Shown: positions 7,979-16,099 of the stretch, one piece after another | How positions within the stretch are numbered: position 1 is the stretch's first letter | How the letters are laid out: each line of letters begins with the position of its first letter | Origin: Bifidobacterium tsurumiense | Lineage (GTDB): Bacteria; Actinomycetota; Actinomycetes; Actinomycetales; Bifidobacteriaceae | NCBI RefSeq assembly: GCF_000741765.1 | Contig: NZ_JGZU01000019.1 | Location: 1-64,000, forward strand | Length of the DNA: 64,000 bases | Direction: 5' to 3' | Position numbers and translations under genes: made by a program | The notes under the pieces: model-generated | The model's database searches: none | Seen by the model: only the letters and a program-made list of their open reading frames with translations | Told to the model about the DNA's origin: nothing

Positions 7979-8307
7979 GGTTCTCCTCATTTACACCGAG
8001 GTCAATGAGGGGGACGGCTGCCAGGTACTCGGAACTATTGCAACAATTGCCCGCATATTGTGTATGCAGGTTCGCTTGAGCGCAGACCTTGATGTGGCAT
8101 TTCGTGGATTTCCAATAGGGTGGACCGCTTTGATGCAGATAAACGTCACTGGCGATATAACGCATGGATAAGTAACAACTGAGGTTGGGATTAGTCTTTG
8201 CCTACTCCCTGAAACCGTTGGGTTGGGAGCGGGCAAAAACTGACTGCGATATGAGCGGCAGTAGACGGCGATTCCTATGGATTGTCGCTGAAAAGATATG
8301 CGAAATA
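7979..8307. other. Intergenic region without recognised features
   Basis: A 329-nt convergent spacer between the small membrane protein and the glycosyltransferase. I see no gene, tRNA or convincing terminator. Confidence 0.4.
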
Positions 8308-9339
8308 TTAATTAAAGCCAATCACATCATTCGCGATGTGATAGCCGCAGCGAATAATGAAACGGCCGACGCTGCCGGGCAGATTCAATAGGCGTGAAAT
8401 CATTTTGCGTCGCACATCTCTTCCAATGGCTGGGGATGCCTTGTCGATTTCATCCCACATGGCGTCTTTTGCTGCATAATTTTCCGGCTTGCGCGAAAGA
8501 ATCAAAAAGACGGAAGTCACGGAGCTCTGGATTGCCAGGAAGTGAATCATGTATCGATATAAGCCGTCAGGAACGGTTCCCGGTTCCGGTGTTGCCTCAA
8601 CCATACGACGATTCACCAGCCGTAGCTGATCGACGCGACGGACCATGACATCCGTTTGAACGGACTGACCGTCACGCCCTATGAAGTAGTGATAAAGCGG
8701 CGTATCCAAATAGGTGAGCGTCTTCACCCATGGGAATGGCTGATATGAATAAATAAAGTCCACATAGAAGGTGTGTTCCGGCAATTGCATGCCGGAGTCG
8801 CGCACCACCTGGGTGCGGAATATCAGCGTATGCATAATCATGTATTGGGCTATGCCGAAACGCTTCAAATCATCCCAGCTCAGCACGGTGTCCGAATCCA
8901 TAACCCTGTTGAATCGCACCACATGTTTGCGGCGTTTGCCGACCTTGTCGTACACATAATCGGTGATGATCAAATCCAGGGGAGTTTCTGCGTCGATTTG
9001 CGCACGCAACGTGTCCATAACCCTGCTCAGGGATTCTGGACCCACCCAATCATCGGCATCCACAACCTTGACATACATGCCTCGTGCCTGCGCGACGCCA
9101 GTATTCACGGCTCCGCCGTGTCCCTTATTGGGTTGGTGAATAACCCGAACCACTTCGGGCATACGGTTTGCATAGGAATCGGCCAATTTGGCCGTACCGT
9201 CAGAAGAACCGTCGTCAACGATGATCACTTCAATGTCGTCAGTGCGTTGTGTTGACAGCAACGAATTCACGCAGCGTTCAAGGTATTCTTCCATATTGAA
9301 AGCAGGAACCACGAACGTGAGTGTTTTGGCAGTTTCCAT
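8308..9339 (-). CDS. GT2-family glycosyltransferase
   Basis: A 343-residue family 2 glycosyltransferase with a GT-A fold. The N-terminus LTFVVPAFNMEEYLERCVNSLL, the nucleotide-binding VIIVDDGSSDGT and the metal-binding VKVVDADDWV (DAD type) are clear. The C-terminal part lacks membrane helices, so it acts in the cytoplasm on a nucleotide-sugar donor. The acceptor is unknown; such enzymes make cell-wall polysaccharides or glycolipids. The ATG follows GAGGAAAG. It stands alone, with no polysaccharide cluster nearby. Confidence 0.88.
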   Translation of the reverse strand: METAKTLTFVVPAFNMEEYLERCVNSLLSTQRTDDIEVIIVDDGSSDGTAKLADSYANRMPEVVRVIHQPNKGHGGAVNTGVAQARGMYVKVVDADDWVGPESLSRVMDTLRAQIDAETPLDLIITDYVYDKVGKRRKHVVRFNRVMDSDTVLSWDDLKRFGIAQYMIMHTLIFRTQVVRDSGMQLPEHTFYVDFIYSYQPFPWVKTLTYLDTPLYHYFIGRDGQSVQTDVMVRRVDQLRLVNRRMVEATPEPGTVPDGLYRYMIHFLAIQSSVTSVFLILSRKPENYAAKDAMWDEIDKASPAIGRDVRRKMISRLLNLPGSVGRFIIRCGYHIANDVIGFN

Positions 9340-9638
9340 GACTAGGGTCTTTCCTCATCTGTTGGCCGTCAAGCTACATATACGCTTATACAGCACAAAC
9401 CTAGCATCAAAGTATGGGATTGCACGGAAAATATGCATATTGGGTCGGGATATGAGCATGATATGCGTGATTAACCTTGGCAAATCAGTGAACAACTGCC
9501 AATGATTTCATTGAAATGGGAATTGATTGGCGATGCATGTGCGGGTGGACGATATCCGTTCGATTTGTCGCCTTCTCGGCTATGCGCGCTCACTTGGACG
9601 CGCAATGGAGTTTTTGGGGTGGGGGCTGCCGCGGCGAC
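9340..9638. other. Intergenic region without recognised features
   Basis: Lies between the glycosyltransferase start and the TetR stop, both on the minus strand. Apart from GC-rich short repeats near the TetR end, nothing was identified. Confidence 0.4.
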
Positions 9639-10409
9639 TTAATCGACCGCCTTCGTTGTTTCTGTTGCGCTTTGATTCAGATCTCCCGGGTGTTCTTGCT
9701 GGGGCTCTTGTTCGCCTGCAACATCAGGGGATTTGGTGGATTGCTTGTGTTCCTGCGCGGCTTGCTTGGCTGCTTCCTTCTTGGCCTTTGCGCTCTCAAA
9801 TCGAAGTTCAGGTTTGGCCTGCAGCCGAGACAGACCATTCCATGCGAGATTGACGATATGCGCTGCCAGCTGCTCTTTGTTCACTTTGGGTTGGTCTGCC
9901 CAGTACTGACCGGTGAATACCGTCATGCCCACCAGCATTTGCGCATAATACGGCACGCCTTTGGTCGGGAGTTTGCTGCGTTTGAAAGAATCGGCCAGCA
10001 GTCTTTCCACTCGCAAGCTCACATCGCCGAGCAGTGAGCTGAACGATCCGTCTGGATCGGTGCTGGGGGAGTCTCGTACCAGGACTTGGAAGCCTTCGGC
10101 ATGCTCCTCTATATATGTGAGCAGACCCAGGGCGGCGCGTTCCACGATTTGCCTCGGATGGGCTTCGGGGTCTGACAAGGCGGCAATAAGCGCATCAGTG
10201 AGTGTGCGCATCTCGCGATCCACGACGACTGCGTACAAGCCCTCTTTGCCTCCGAAATGTTCATAGACAATGGGCTTGCTGACTTTCGCATTCGCGGCAA
10301 TCTCTTCAACGCTGACGGCTTCGAATCCTTTGGCTGCGAACAAAGCACGTCCGACGGCGATGAGTTGTTCACGGCGCTGAAAAGAAGTCATTCTGGACGC
10401 AGTACTCAT
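9639..10409 (-). CDS. TetR-family transcriptional regulator
   Basis: A 256-residue protein. Residues 12-60 are a TetR helix-turn-helix (RREQLIAVGRALFAAKGFE, then VSVEEIAANAKVSKPIVYEHFGG). The middle is a helical ligand-binding domain. The last 50 or so residues are a charged Ala/Lys/Gln/Thr-rich tail, longer than usual and probably disordered. It is divergent from ftsY across about 77 nt that contain the palindrome GACTAGTC. The regulated genes are unknown. Autoregulation from the shared spacer would be typical of the family. Confidence 0.9.
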   Translation of the reverse strand: MSTASRMTSFQRREQLIAVGRALFAAKGFEAVSVEEIAANAKVSKPIVYEHFGGKEGLYAVVVDREMRTLTDALIAALSDPEAHPRQIVERAALGLLTYIEEHAEGFQVLVRDSPSTDPDGSFSSLLGDVSLRVERLLADSFKRSKLPTKGVPYYAQMLVGMTVFTGQYWADQPKVNKEQLAAHIVNLAWNGLSRLQAKPELRFESAKAKKEAAKQAAQEHKQSTKSPDVAGEQEPQQEHPGDLNQSATETTKAVD

Positions 10410-10486
10410 ATGACTAGTCTGTCATGGATGCCGGATAGACAAGAAAGTTCGCTGTCCTTTGACATCCATACGCTTGAGGTATGGAT

Positions 10487-11722
10487 ATGAATGTGATAAT
10501 CGGCATCGTGGCAGGTATCGTCGCCATTGCTGTTATTGTCGGAGTAATTTTTGCAGTGCGGTCCAGCAGGCGCCGCAATCAGCGTGATATTCAGGACGGT
10601 TCTCGAATTGGTGGCGGTGCAGAGGCCGCTGGTTCCGAAGGTGGCGAAGGCGCAGCTCGTCAAAGTCAATATTCTGCCGCCCGTGGTGCTGCAGGAGATA
10701 CGGAAGTACCATCCCAAGCCCAGTCTGCTGGAGCGAATGCTGCGCAAGCCTCCGCTGAATCCGAGAAGCCAGCAAGAAGTCCATTGGATGCTCCGGAATC
10801 CGCGACTTCCAGAATCAGCAGATTGAAAGCGCGTCTTGCCAAGAGTTCGAATCCTTTTGGCAAGGCTTTGTTTAATATTTTGGCAAAGGATCAGCTCGCC
10901 GAATCCGATTGGGAAGATGTCGAAGACACTTTGTTGCTTGCTGATGTCGGAGCGCAGGCAAGTGGCGAGTTGGTTGAGGAATTGCGTCGCGATGCTCGCA
11001 TTGTTGGCGAATCCGATCCGGCTCAGGTGCGCACTGCCTTGCGCGGCAAGTTGCTGGATTTGGTCGGGCGCGATACTGATCGAAGTCTGAATGCCGATAG
11101 GGCAGATGCCAATACGCCGAGTGTCATCATTATGGTGGGCGTGAACGGTACCGGAAAAACCACAACTGCGGGAAAGTTGGCCCGTCTCTTCGTTGCAGGG
11201 GGCAAGAAAGTGGTGCTTGGGGCCGCTGATACCTTCCGTGCTGCAGCTGCTGACCAGTTGGAAACCTGGGGTGCTCGCGTAGGTGTCCCTGTGGTTCGTT
11301 CTGACAAGGACGGCGCAGACCCTGCCTCGGTGGCATTCGAAGCCGCCCAGCGCGCCAAGGACGAACAGGCTGATGTGCTGATTATCGATACCGCAGGCCG
11401 CTTGCAGAACAAAGCCAATCTCATGGATGAGCTCGGCAAGATCCGTCGCGTTACCGAGAAAAATCTCCCTGTGGACGAGGTTCTTTTGGTATTGGATGCA
11501 ACAACCGGGCAAAACGGAATGGCTCAGGCCAAGGTATTCGCCGAAGCCATCGGCATCACCGGCGTCGTGTTGACCAAGCTGGACGGTTCGGCTCGAGGAG
11601 GCATTGTGATTTCGGTGCAGCGTGAGCTTGGTGTGCCTGTGAAGCTGGTCGGTCTGGGAGAAGGCCCTGATGACTTGGCGCCTTTTGATCCTGAAGGGTT
11701 CGTTGACGGCATTCTGGCGTAG
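10487..11722 (+). CDS. ftsY: Signal recognition particle receptor FtsY
   Basis: A 411-residue SRP-receptor GTPase that docks ribosome-SRP complexes at the membrane. It has an N-terminal membrane helix (about residues 3-24), a low-complexity Ala/Ser/Glu linker to about 105, a helical N domain, and an NG GTPase domain with GVNGTGKTTTAGKLA, DTFRAAAADQL, DTAGRLQNKANL and TKLDGSARGG. The N-terminal transmembrane anchor is typical of actinobacteria. The start at 10487 is chosen because GAGG lies 7 nt upstream; an ATG two codons earlier abuts that site. ffh is not in the window. Confidence 0.96.
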   Translation: MNVIIGIVAGIVAIAVIVGVIFAVRSSRRRNQRDIQDGSRIGGGAEAAGSEGGEGAARQSQYSAARGAAGDTEVPSQAQSAGANAAQASAESEKPARSPLDAPESATSRISRLKARLAKSSNPFGKALFNILAKDQLAESDWEDVEDTLLLADVGAQASGELVEELRRDARIVGESDPAQVRTALRGKLLDLVGRDTDRSLNADRADANTPSVIIMVGVNGTGKTTTAGKLARLFVAGGKKVVLGAADTFRAAAADQLETWGARVGVPVVRSDKDGADPASVAFEAAQRAKDEQADVLIIDTAGRLQNKANLMDELGKIRRVTEKNLPVDEVLLVLDATTGQNGMAQAKVFAEAIGITGVVLTKLDGSARGGIVISVQRELGVPVKLVGLGEGPDDLAPFDPEGFVDGILA

Positions 11723-12139
11723 CGTTTGAGTGCAGTTCCGCCTAGTGATGAGAAGACAGCATAGGGCGGTGTTTGTGATGATCTACTGTGCCGGGATCCG
11801 GTTCGCATGTGTCATGCATAGTCAATGAAGAATTCCGCATTCTGAACAAATGCTCATTATGTGAGATGTTCTGATCCGGGCTCATGCTCATTCGCAGGCA
11901 TAAGGCCAAAACAAAGGCTCATCCCTGACTTAAGGCCGATATCAGGGTGCATGCACTAGAATGTTGTGCACGAAGAACCGAACGTCTGTAACGCGGCTGT
12001 AACTTGCCGTAATGATCACGAAAAAATGAACGACGTTCCATGACAGTGTCGACTTTGCGGAAAGTTGGCGAGAATAAACGAAACTCGATGGCATTGCGCC
12101 ACGTAATGTGGCCGATGCATACGGGTAAGGAGGGTAGGC
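11723..12139. other. Upstream region of amtB-glnK
   Basis: A 417-nt spacer. Near 11741-11768 an imperfect CCGCC/GGCGG hairpin may end ftsY transcription. A GlnR-box-like array lies at 11988-12024. AAGGAGG precedes amtB. No gene recognised. Confidence 0.5.
11988..12024 (+). promoter_or_regulatory. Candidate nitrogen-regulator (GlnR-like) box
   Basis: The order is GTAAC, 6 nt, GTAAC, 5 nt, GTAAT, 6 nt, GAAAA, resembling the alternating GTnAC/GnAAC array bound by the actinobacterial nitrogen regulator GlnR. It lies about 115-150 nt upstream of amtB, whose genes are classic nitrogen-starvation targets. No regulator gene is in the window. Confidence 0.5.
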
Positions 12140-13426
12140 ATGGATTCAGGAAATGCCGCTTGGTTATTGATATCCGCGTCCTTGGTGTTCTTGATGACGC
12201 CGGCACTGGCGTTTTTCTACGGGGGCATGGTTCGTTCCAAAGCCATTTTAAATATGTTGATGATGTCCGCTGGTGCAATTGCGGTCACCACCGTGGTATG
12301 GACCTTGTGGGGCTGGTCAATCGCCTACGCAGGCCGTGATATTGCGGGCATCTTCGGAGATCCGGCTACGGGATTCCTGCTCAAGGACTCCATGGTCTCA
12401 GACGGAGGCGTGTTCACATCTGCGGCTACTGACAGCAACGGTGTTCCGGTGAGCATCAATGTTGCATTCCAGGCTGCATTTGCCATGATCACCGTGGCGC
12501 TGATTTCAGGCGCTTTGGCGGAACGAGTCAAGTACAGCACCTGGATGCTTTTCGTCGCATTGTGGATCACTTTTGTGTACGCTCCAATGGCTCATATGGT
12601 GTGGAATGGCGGCATTCTGTCGTCCACAGGCGCAATCTCTCAGGCAATCGGTGCTGCCGCGCACGATTTCGCAGGTGGCACAGTAGTGCATATCAACGCG
12701 GCAGTGGCGGCTCTTATCGTGGTGCTCATAATCGGTAAGCGCAAGGGCTTTGGCACCCAGCCGTTCCGTCCGCATAATGTGCCATTCGTGATGCTCGGCG
12801 CTTTCTTGCTGTGGTTCGGATGGTTCGGTTTCAACGCGGGTTCCGCATTCCAGGCAAATGGAACCGCTGGATACGCATGGGTGAGCACGGCTTTGGCTTC
12901 TGCCTCGGCCATGTTGGCTTGGGGATTCACCGAGAAGATTCGTTCCGGTCACTACACAGCCATAGGTGCCGCATCCGGTATTGTGGCGGGTTTGGTGGCC
13001 ATCACCCCTGCGGCCGATGTGGTATCTCCTTTGTGGGCGATCGTTATTGGCATTATCGCAGGTATTGTGTGCTGCCTCGCCTGCAGTCTCAAGTTCAAGT
13101 TTGGTTTCGATGACTCTCTGGACGTCGTGGGCATTCATGGCGTTGGCGGTCTTATCGGCACATTGCTGGTGGGTCTGTTTGCGGCCGGAGCTGGTTTGTT
13201 GGCCGGAGGCGATTGGAAGCAGTTGGCTGTGCAGGTATGCGTGGTCATTGTCGCTGTTCTGTATTCGGCAGTTGTCACCGCAATCATCGCTTTCGCTTTG
13301 GAGAAAACGCTGGGATGGCGCGTTTCTGAGAATCAGGAGATCGGCGGCATCGATTTGGCTGATCAAGGTGAACGTGGCTATGATTTCGCCGGTAGCAACG
13401 GGTTCTCGTTGAAGGAGGCCAAGTGA
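12140..13426 (+). CDS. amtB: Ammonium transporter
   Basis: A 428-residue Amt family channel with eleven expected membrane helices. Characteristic segments are MTPALAFFYGGMVRSK near the N-terminus, WTLWGWSIAY, the DFAGGTVVHINAA block (conserved pore His and Asp), LLWFGWFGFNAGSA and the second pore His segment VVGIHGVGGLIGT. It admits ammonium when nitrogen is scarce. The ATG follows AAGGAGG by 7 nt. The stop TGA overlaps the glnK ATG by one base, so expression is coupled. It is probably nitrogen-regulated through the GlnR-like site upstream. Confidence 0.96.
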   Translation: MDSGNAAWLLISASLVFLMTPALAFFYGGMVRSKAILNMLMMSAGAIAVTTVVWTLWGWSIAYAGRDIAGIFGDPATGFLLKDSMVSDGGVFTSAATDSNGVPVSINVAFQAAFAMITVALISGALAERVKYSTWMLFVALWITFVYAPMAHMVWNGGILSSTGAISQAIGAAAHDFAGGTVVHINAAVAALIVVLIIGKRKGFGTQPFRPHNVPFVMLGAFLLWFGWFGFNAGSAFQANGTAGYAWVSTALASASAMLAWGFTEKIRSGHYTAIGAASGIVAGLVAITPAADVVSPLWAIVIGIIAGIVCCLACSLKFKFGFDDSLDVVGIHGVGGLIGTLLVGLFAAGAGLLAGGDWKQLAVQVCVVIVAVLYSAVVTAIIAFALEKTLGWRVSENQEIGGIDLADQGERGYDFAGSNGFSLKEAK

Positions 13427-13764
13427 TGAAACTGATTACGGCTATTATCCAGCCCCATAAGCTCGATGATGTCAAAGAAGCGCTTGCGGCTGCGGGTGTG
13501 CACGGTTTGACTGTGTCCGCCGCCAGTGGTTACGGACGCCAGCGCGGCCACACCGAGGTTTATCGCGGTTCTCATTACACCGTTGATCTTATTGAAAAGA
13601 TCCGCTTGGAAGTGCTCGCCGATGATGTGGACACAGAGAATCTGGTGTCAGTTATCGTAAAATCCGCCGGAACCGGAAGCATCGGCGACGGGAAGGTGTG
13701 GGTCACCTCGCTGGATTCGGTAACTCGCGTGCGCACTGGTGAAACGGGTTCCGCAGCTATCTAA
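13426..13764 (+). CDS. glnK: PII nitrogen regulatory protein
   Basis: A 112-residue trimeric signal protein that binds ATP, ADP and 2-oxoglutarate and plugs AmtB when nitrogen is plentiful. Clear PII motifs are MKLITAIIQPHKLDDVKEAL, the T-loop GYGRQRGHTEVYRGSHYTVD with Tyr51, and the B-loop GTGSIGDGKVWV. The ATG at 13426 is preferred over a GTG one codon upstream because it puts the modifiable tyrosine at the canonical position 51 and sits 7 nt after GAAGGAGG. glnD, often the third gene in actinobacteria, is not next to it. Confidence 0.96.
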   Translation: MKLITAIIQPHKLDDVKEALAAAGVHGLTVSAASGYGRQRGHTEVYRGSHYTVDLIEKIRLEVLADDVDTENLVSVIVKSAGTGSIGDGKVWVTSLDSVTRVRTGETGSAAI

Positions 13765-13788
13765 GGTTGCAGACAAGCTGTGTGAATG

Positions 13789-13823
13789 AACGGCTCCATA
13801 TCAATATGGTATGGAGCCGTTTG
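13789..13823 (+). terminator. Terminator of amtB-glnK
   Basis: AACGGCTCCATA (13789-13800) pairs with TATGGAGCCGTT (13810-13821), a 12-bp stem with 9-nt loop, followed by a short T stretch. Confidence 0.7.
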
Positions 13824-14042
13824 CATACCTGTGTCCCTCTGTTCCTCTTGCACAATTTGCATAATATTGCGGGATTCTCAATGGCTGCGGGATTCCTAGA
13901 AAGCTGCCGGATTTGTGGTGGCCGCTGTGATTCTCGGCTCCCTGCGATACATCGCCTCTATCAATCGTCTGAATTGTTTCTGCACAAGAATCAGAACGCC
14001 TACGAACGCCATGCAAGGCGACATGCCTGAAGAACAGACTGT

Positions 14043-15448
14043 TTAGGCACGCGCCTCCATCCAGGCGTCGCCCCGTATGCGTAGGCCATTGAAAACAGCG
14101 CGTCCGCCGATATATGCCACATTGATAATCGTCCATAGCAATACTGTGCGTAATGAATTGCTCAGGCCCAAAGTCGTTTCTGCCCATGAGGTGAGCGCGA
14201 GAATGGGCACATACATAATGGCGACCAGTGAGCAGGTGGTAGCAAGATATCGGTAATCGCCTGCGCCGATAAGGATGCCGTCAAGAGCCCACATCCAACC
14301 GTCAAGCGGAAGGAATATGCCCTGCACGATCATGCCCAGTGTAATCAGCCATTGGATTTGCTGTGTAGGGCTGAACAACGACGAGCCGAACAAGCCAAAA
14401 ACAATCATGCCTATGCCGATAATCAAGCCGCCTATCATTCCAAATCGTGCGCTGGCTCGTGCCAGAGTAGAAGCATTATCGCGACGCTGTGCACCGAGTT
14501 CGGTTGCAACCATGGATTGGCCTGCAATGCCGATAGCGTCAAGCATATTCAGCACCACATTCCAATTCGAGTTCACGACTTGATAGGAAGCCAGAACATG
14601 GGTTCCCATACTTGTCGCCAACATCACCGTGGCAACCATCGAGCTGCGCAGCGCCAAGGTGCGGATAAACAAGGGGACACTGCTTTTCGCGGTGTGGGCA
14701 ATTCCCGAGAGCCTTGGCGACCAACGCGCGCCTTCATCCTTGGCCCATTTCAGCGCCGGAATGATAAGGAATAAGGCCATGCACCATTGGGCGATGAACG
14801 TTGCGAAGCCAGATCCGGCAATTCCCCAGTGCAGGCCGAAAACAAAAAGTACATCCAGAATGGTGTTGATTACAGCACCGACAACGGCTGCAATCAAGGT
14901 CATTTTCACTCTGCCCAGTCCGCGGAATATGCCATTGACTGCATAGACCAGCAACATGCCGGGCAGGCCGAAGGCGAGTGCTCGGACATAGATTACGGCA
15001 TTTGCGAGGACATCGCCTCGCGCGCCCAAGGCTGCGCACAATGGTTCGCTTCCGAAGAAGATGACAACGCTCACCACAATGCCGATAATCAAGGCCAGCC
15101 ACAAGCCGTCAATGCCTGTTTCCAGCCCCTCTCGGCGCCTGCCCGCTCCCATGAGTCGAGCTACTTGAGAAGTTGTGCCATATGCCAGGAATACGCATAA
15201 CCCCACTGTTGTGAGAATTATGGTCGATCCCACTGATAGGCCTGCCAAGCGGAATCGCCAATATGTCCGACTATTGCAGTGTCGATGAGGATGAATGCTG
15301 GTTCAGCGATGAGCTGTCCGAAAGTGGGTACAGCCAAGGTAAGCAGGCGGCGATTGATCGCGGCTCTGGAGAGGTGCTGCGGTCCAGAATCAGAGCGTCT
15401 GTTGGTGGATATGCTGTGCGATTGTAATGGGGACTCTGACTTCACCAT
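14043..15448 (-). pseudogene. MATE-family exporter interrupted by a one-base frameshift
   Basis: Two adjacent minus-strand frames make up one DinF-like MATE exporter. The first (15448 down to about 15250) encodes an N-terminus with RRLLTLAVPTFGQLIAEP and DTAIVGHIGDSA. It then runs into a wrong-frame tail and a stop. The second (15248 to 14043, 401 residues) picks up with LAGLSVGSTIILTT and continues through the remaining helices. Adding one base near 15249 joins GDSA to LAGLS, exactly as in the family, giving about 468 residues. Such proteins export cationic compounds with Na+ or H+. This is either a true pseudogene or a sequence error; everything else in the frame looks intact. Confidence 0.85.
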
Positions 15449-15600
15449 GGCTTCAGAATAACAAGATGGAATGCCTGCCTGAAGTGTGAATTACGCTGAA
15501 ATGCACATATTGGATGTGAGATTTGCGACACTGTAGCGCTCTATCACGAGAAGAAGGAATGAGCAAATCGCAATTTGGCGTCACAGGGCGCAGTACACAG

Positions 15601-15705
15601 CTATCCCCAAGTTATACACAAAGTTATCCCCAATATGTGCATAACCATGTGCACTATGCACAGAGTTTTCCCCAAAAAGTGGATAACTCAACTTTTTTAT
15701 ACACA
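15601..15705. promoter_or_regulatory. Cluster of DnaA-box-like 9-mers
   Basis: TTATACACA occurs at 15612-15620 and 15697-15705, and TTATGCACA (minus strand) at 15636-15644. Near matches are TTATCCCCA at 15624-15632, TTATCCACT (minus strand) at 15678-15686, CTATGCACA at 15654-15662 and CTATCCCCA at 15601-15609. The consensus DnaA box is TTATCCACA or TTWTNCACA. A T-rich tract lies beside the last box. It may be an origin-type DnaA-binding region or a DnaA-controlled dnaB promoter; dnaA and dnaN are not in the window. Confidence 0.6.
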
Positions 15706-15902
15706 TTTCAGCCTTTCCGCGTGTCGGGAAGGTAAACTCCATGCGAACCCGGGGAAGCAAGATGTGAATAATCACTGGCATTGTGCATGGTGTTGTCTGG
15801 CACAATCAAAGAGCGAACCGAATATCAAGGAGCGGATCGAATATGGCCAATTCAATACGGAGCAGAGTCGGGATGCGCTTTCTATGAAGATAGTTCGTTC
15901 GC

Positions 15903-15989
15903 GGGAATTGCTATGAGGATGACGCTTTCACGAGAATGGCTATGAGTATGGCGCTTTCACGAGAATGGCTATGAGTATGGCGCTTTCGT
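15903..15989. repeat. 29-bp tandem repeat, three units
   Basis: Units at 15903-15931, 15932-15960 and 15961-15989. Units 2 and 3 differ only in the last two bases; unit 1 differs from unit 2 at four positions. The unit begins GAGAATGGCTATGAG and ends GGCGCTTTCAC. A degenerate echo ATGGGCGCTTTCCTGAG follows near 16062. It ends about 110 nt before dnaB. Confidence 0.9.
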
Positions 15990-16099
15990 GAGAATGCTCT
16001 TTTCATGCGGATGGCCAGCCCAGAAGGATTGGATGAACCTTGTATGAGGATATGCGTTCGCCATGGGCGCTTTCCTGAGCCGTCCTTATACTCGAGATT

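Larger units (their letters stand above)
15449..16099. other. Long upstream region of dnaB
   Basis: A 651-nt gene-free stretch with two striking parts: a cluster of DnaA-box-like 9-mers at 15601-15705 and a three-unit 29-bp tandem repeat at 15903-15989. Between them (15706-15902) I recognise nothing. Confidence 0.6.

Noticed and set aside
10406-11512. A 368-residue open frame antisense to ftsY
   Set aside because: It lies wholly over a well-supported FtsY gene and shows no domain or ribosome site. It is a shadow of codon bias.
12506-13366. A 286-residue open frame antisense to amtB
   Set aside because: It is His/Arg/Cys-rich noise opposite membrane-helix codons; no protein-like motif.
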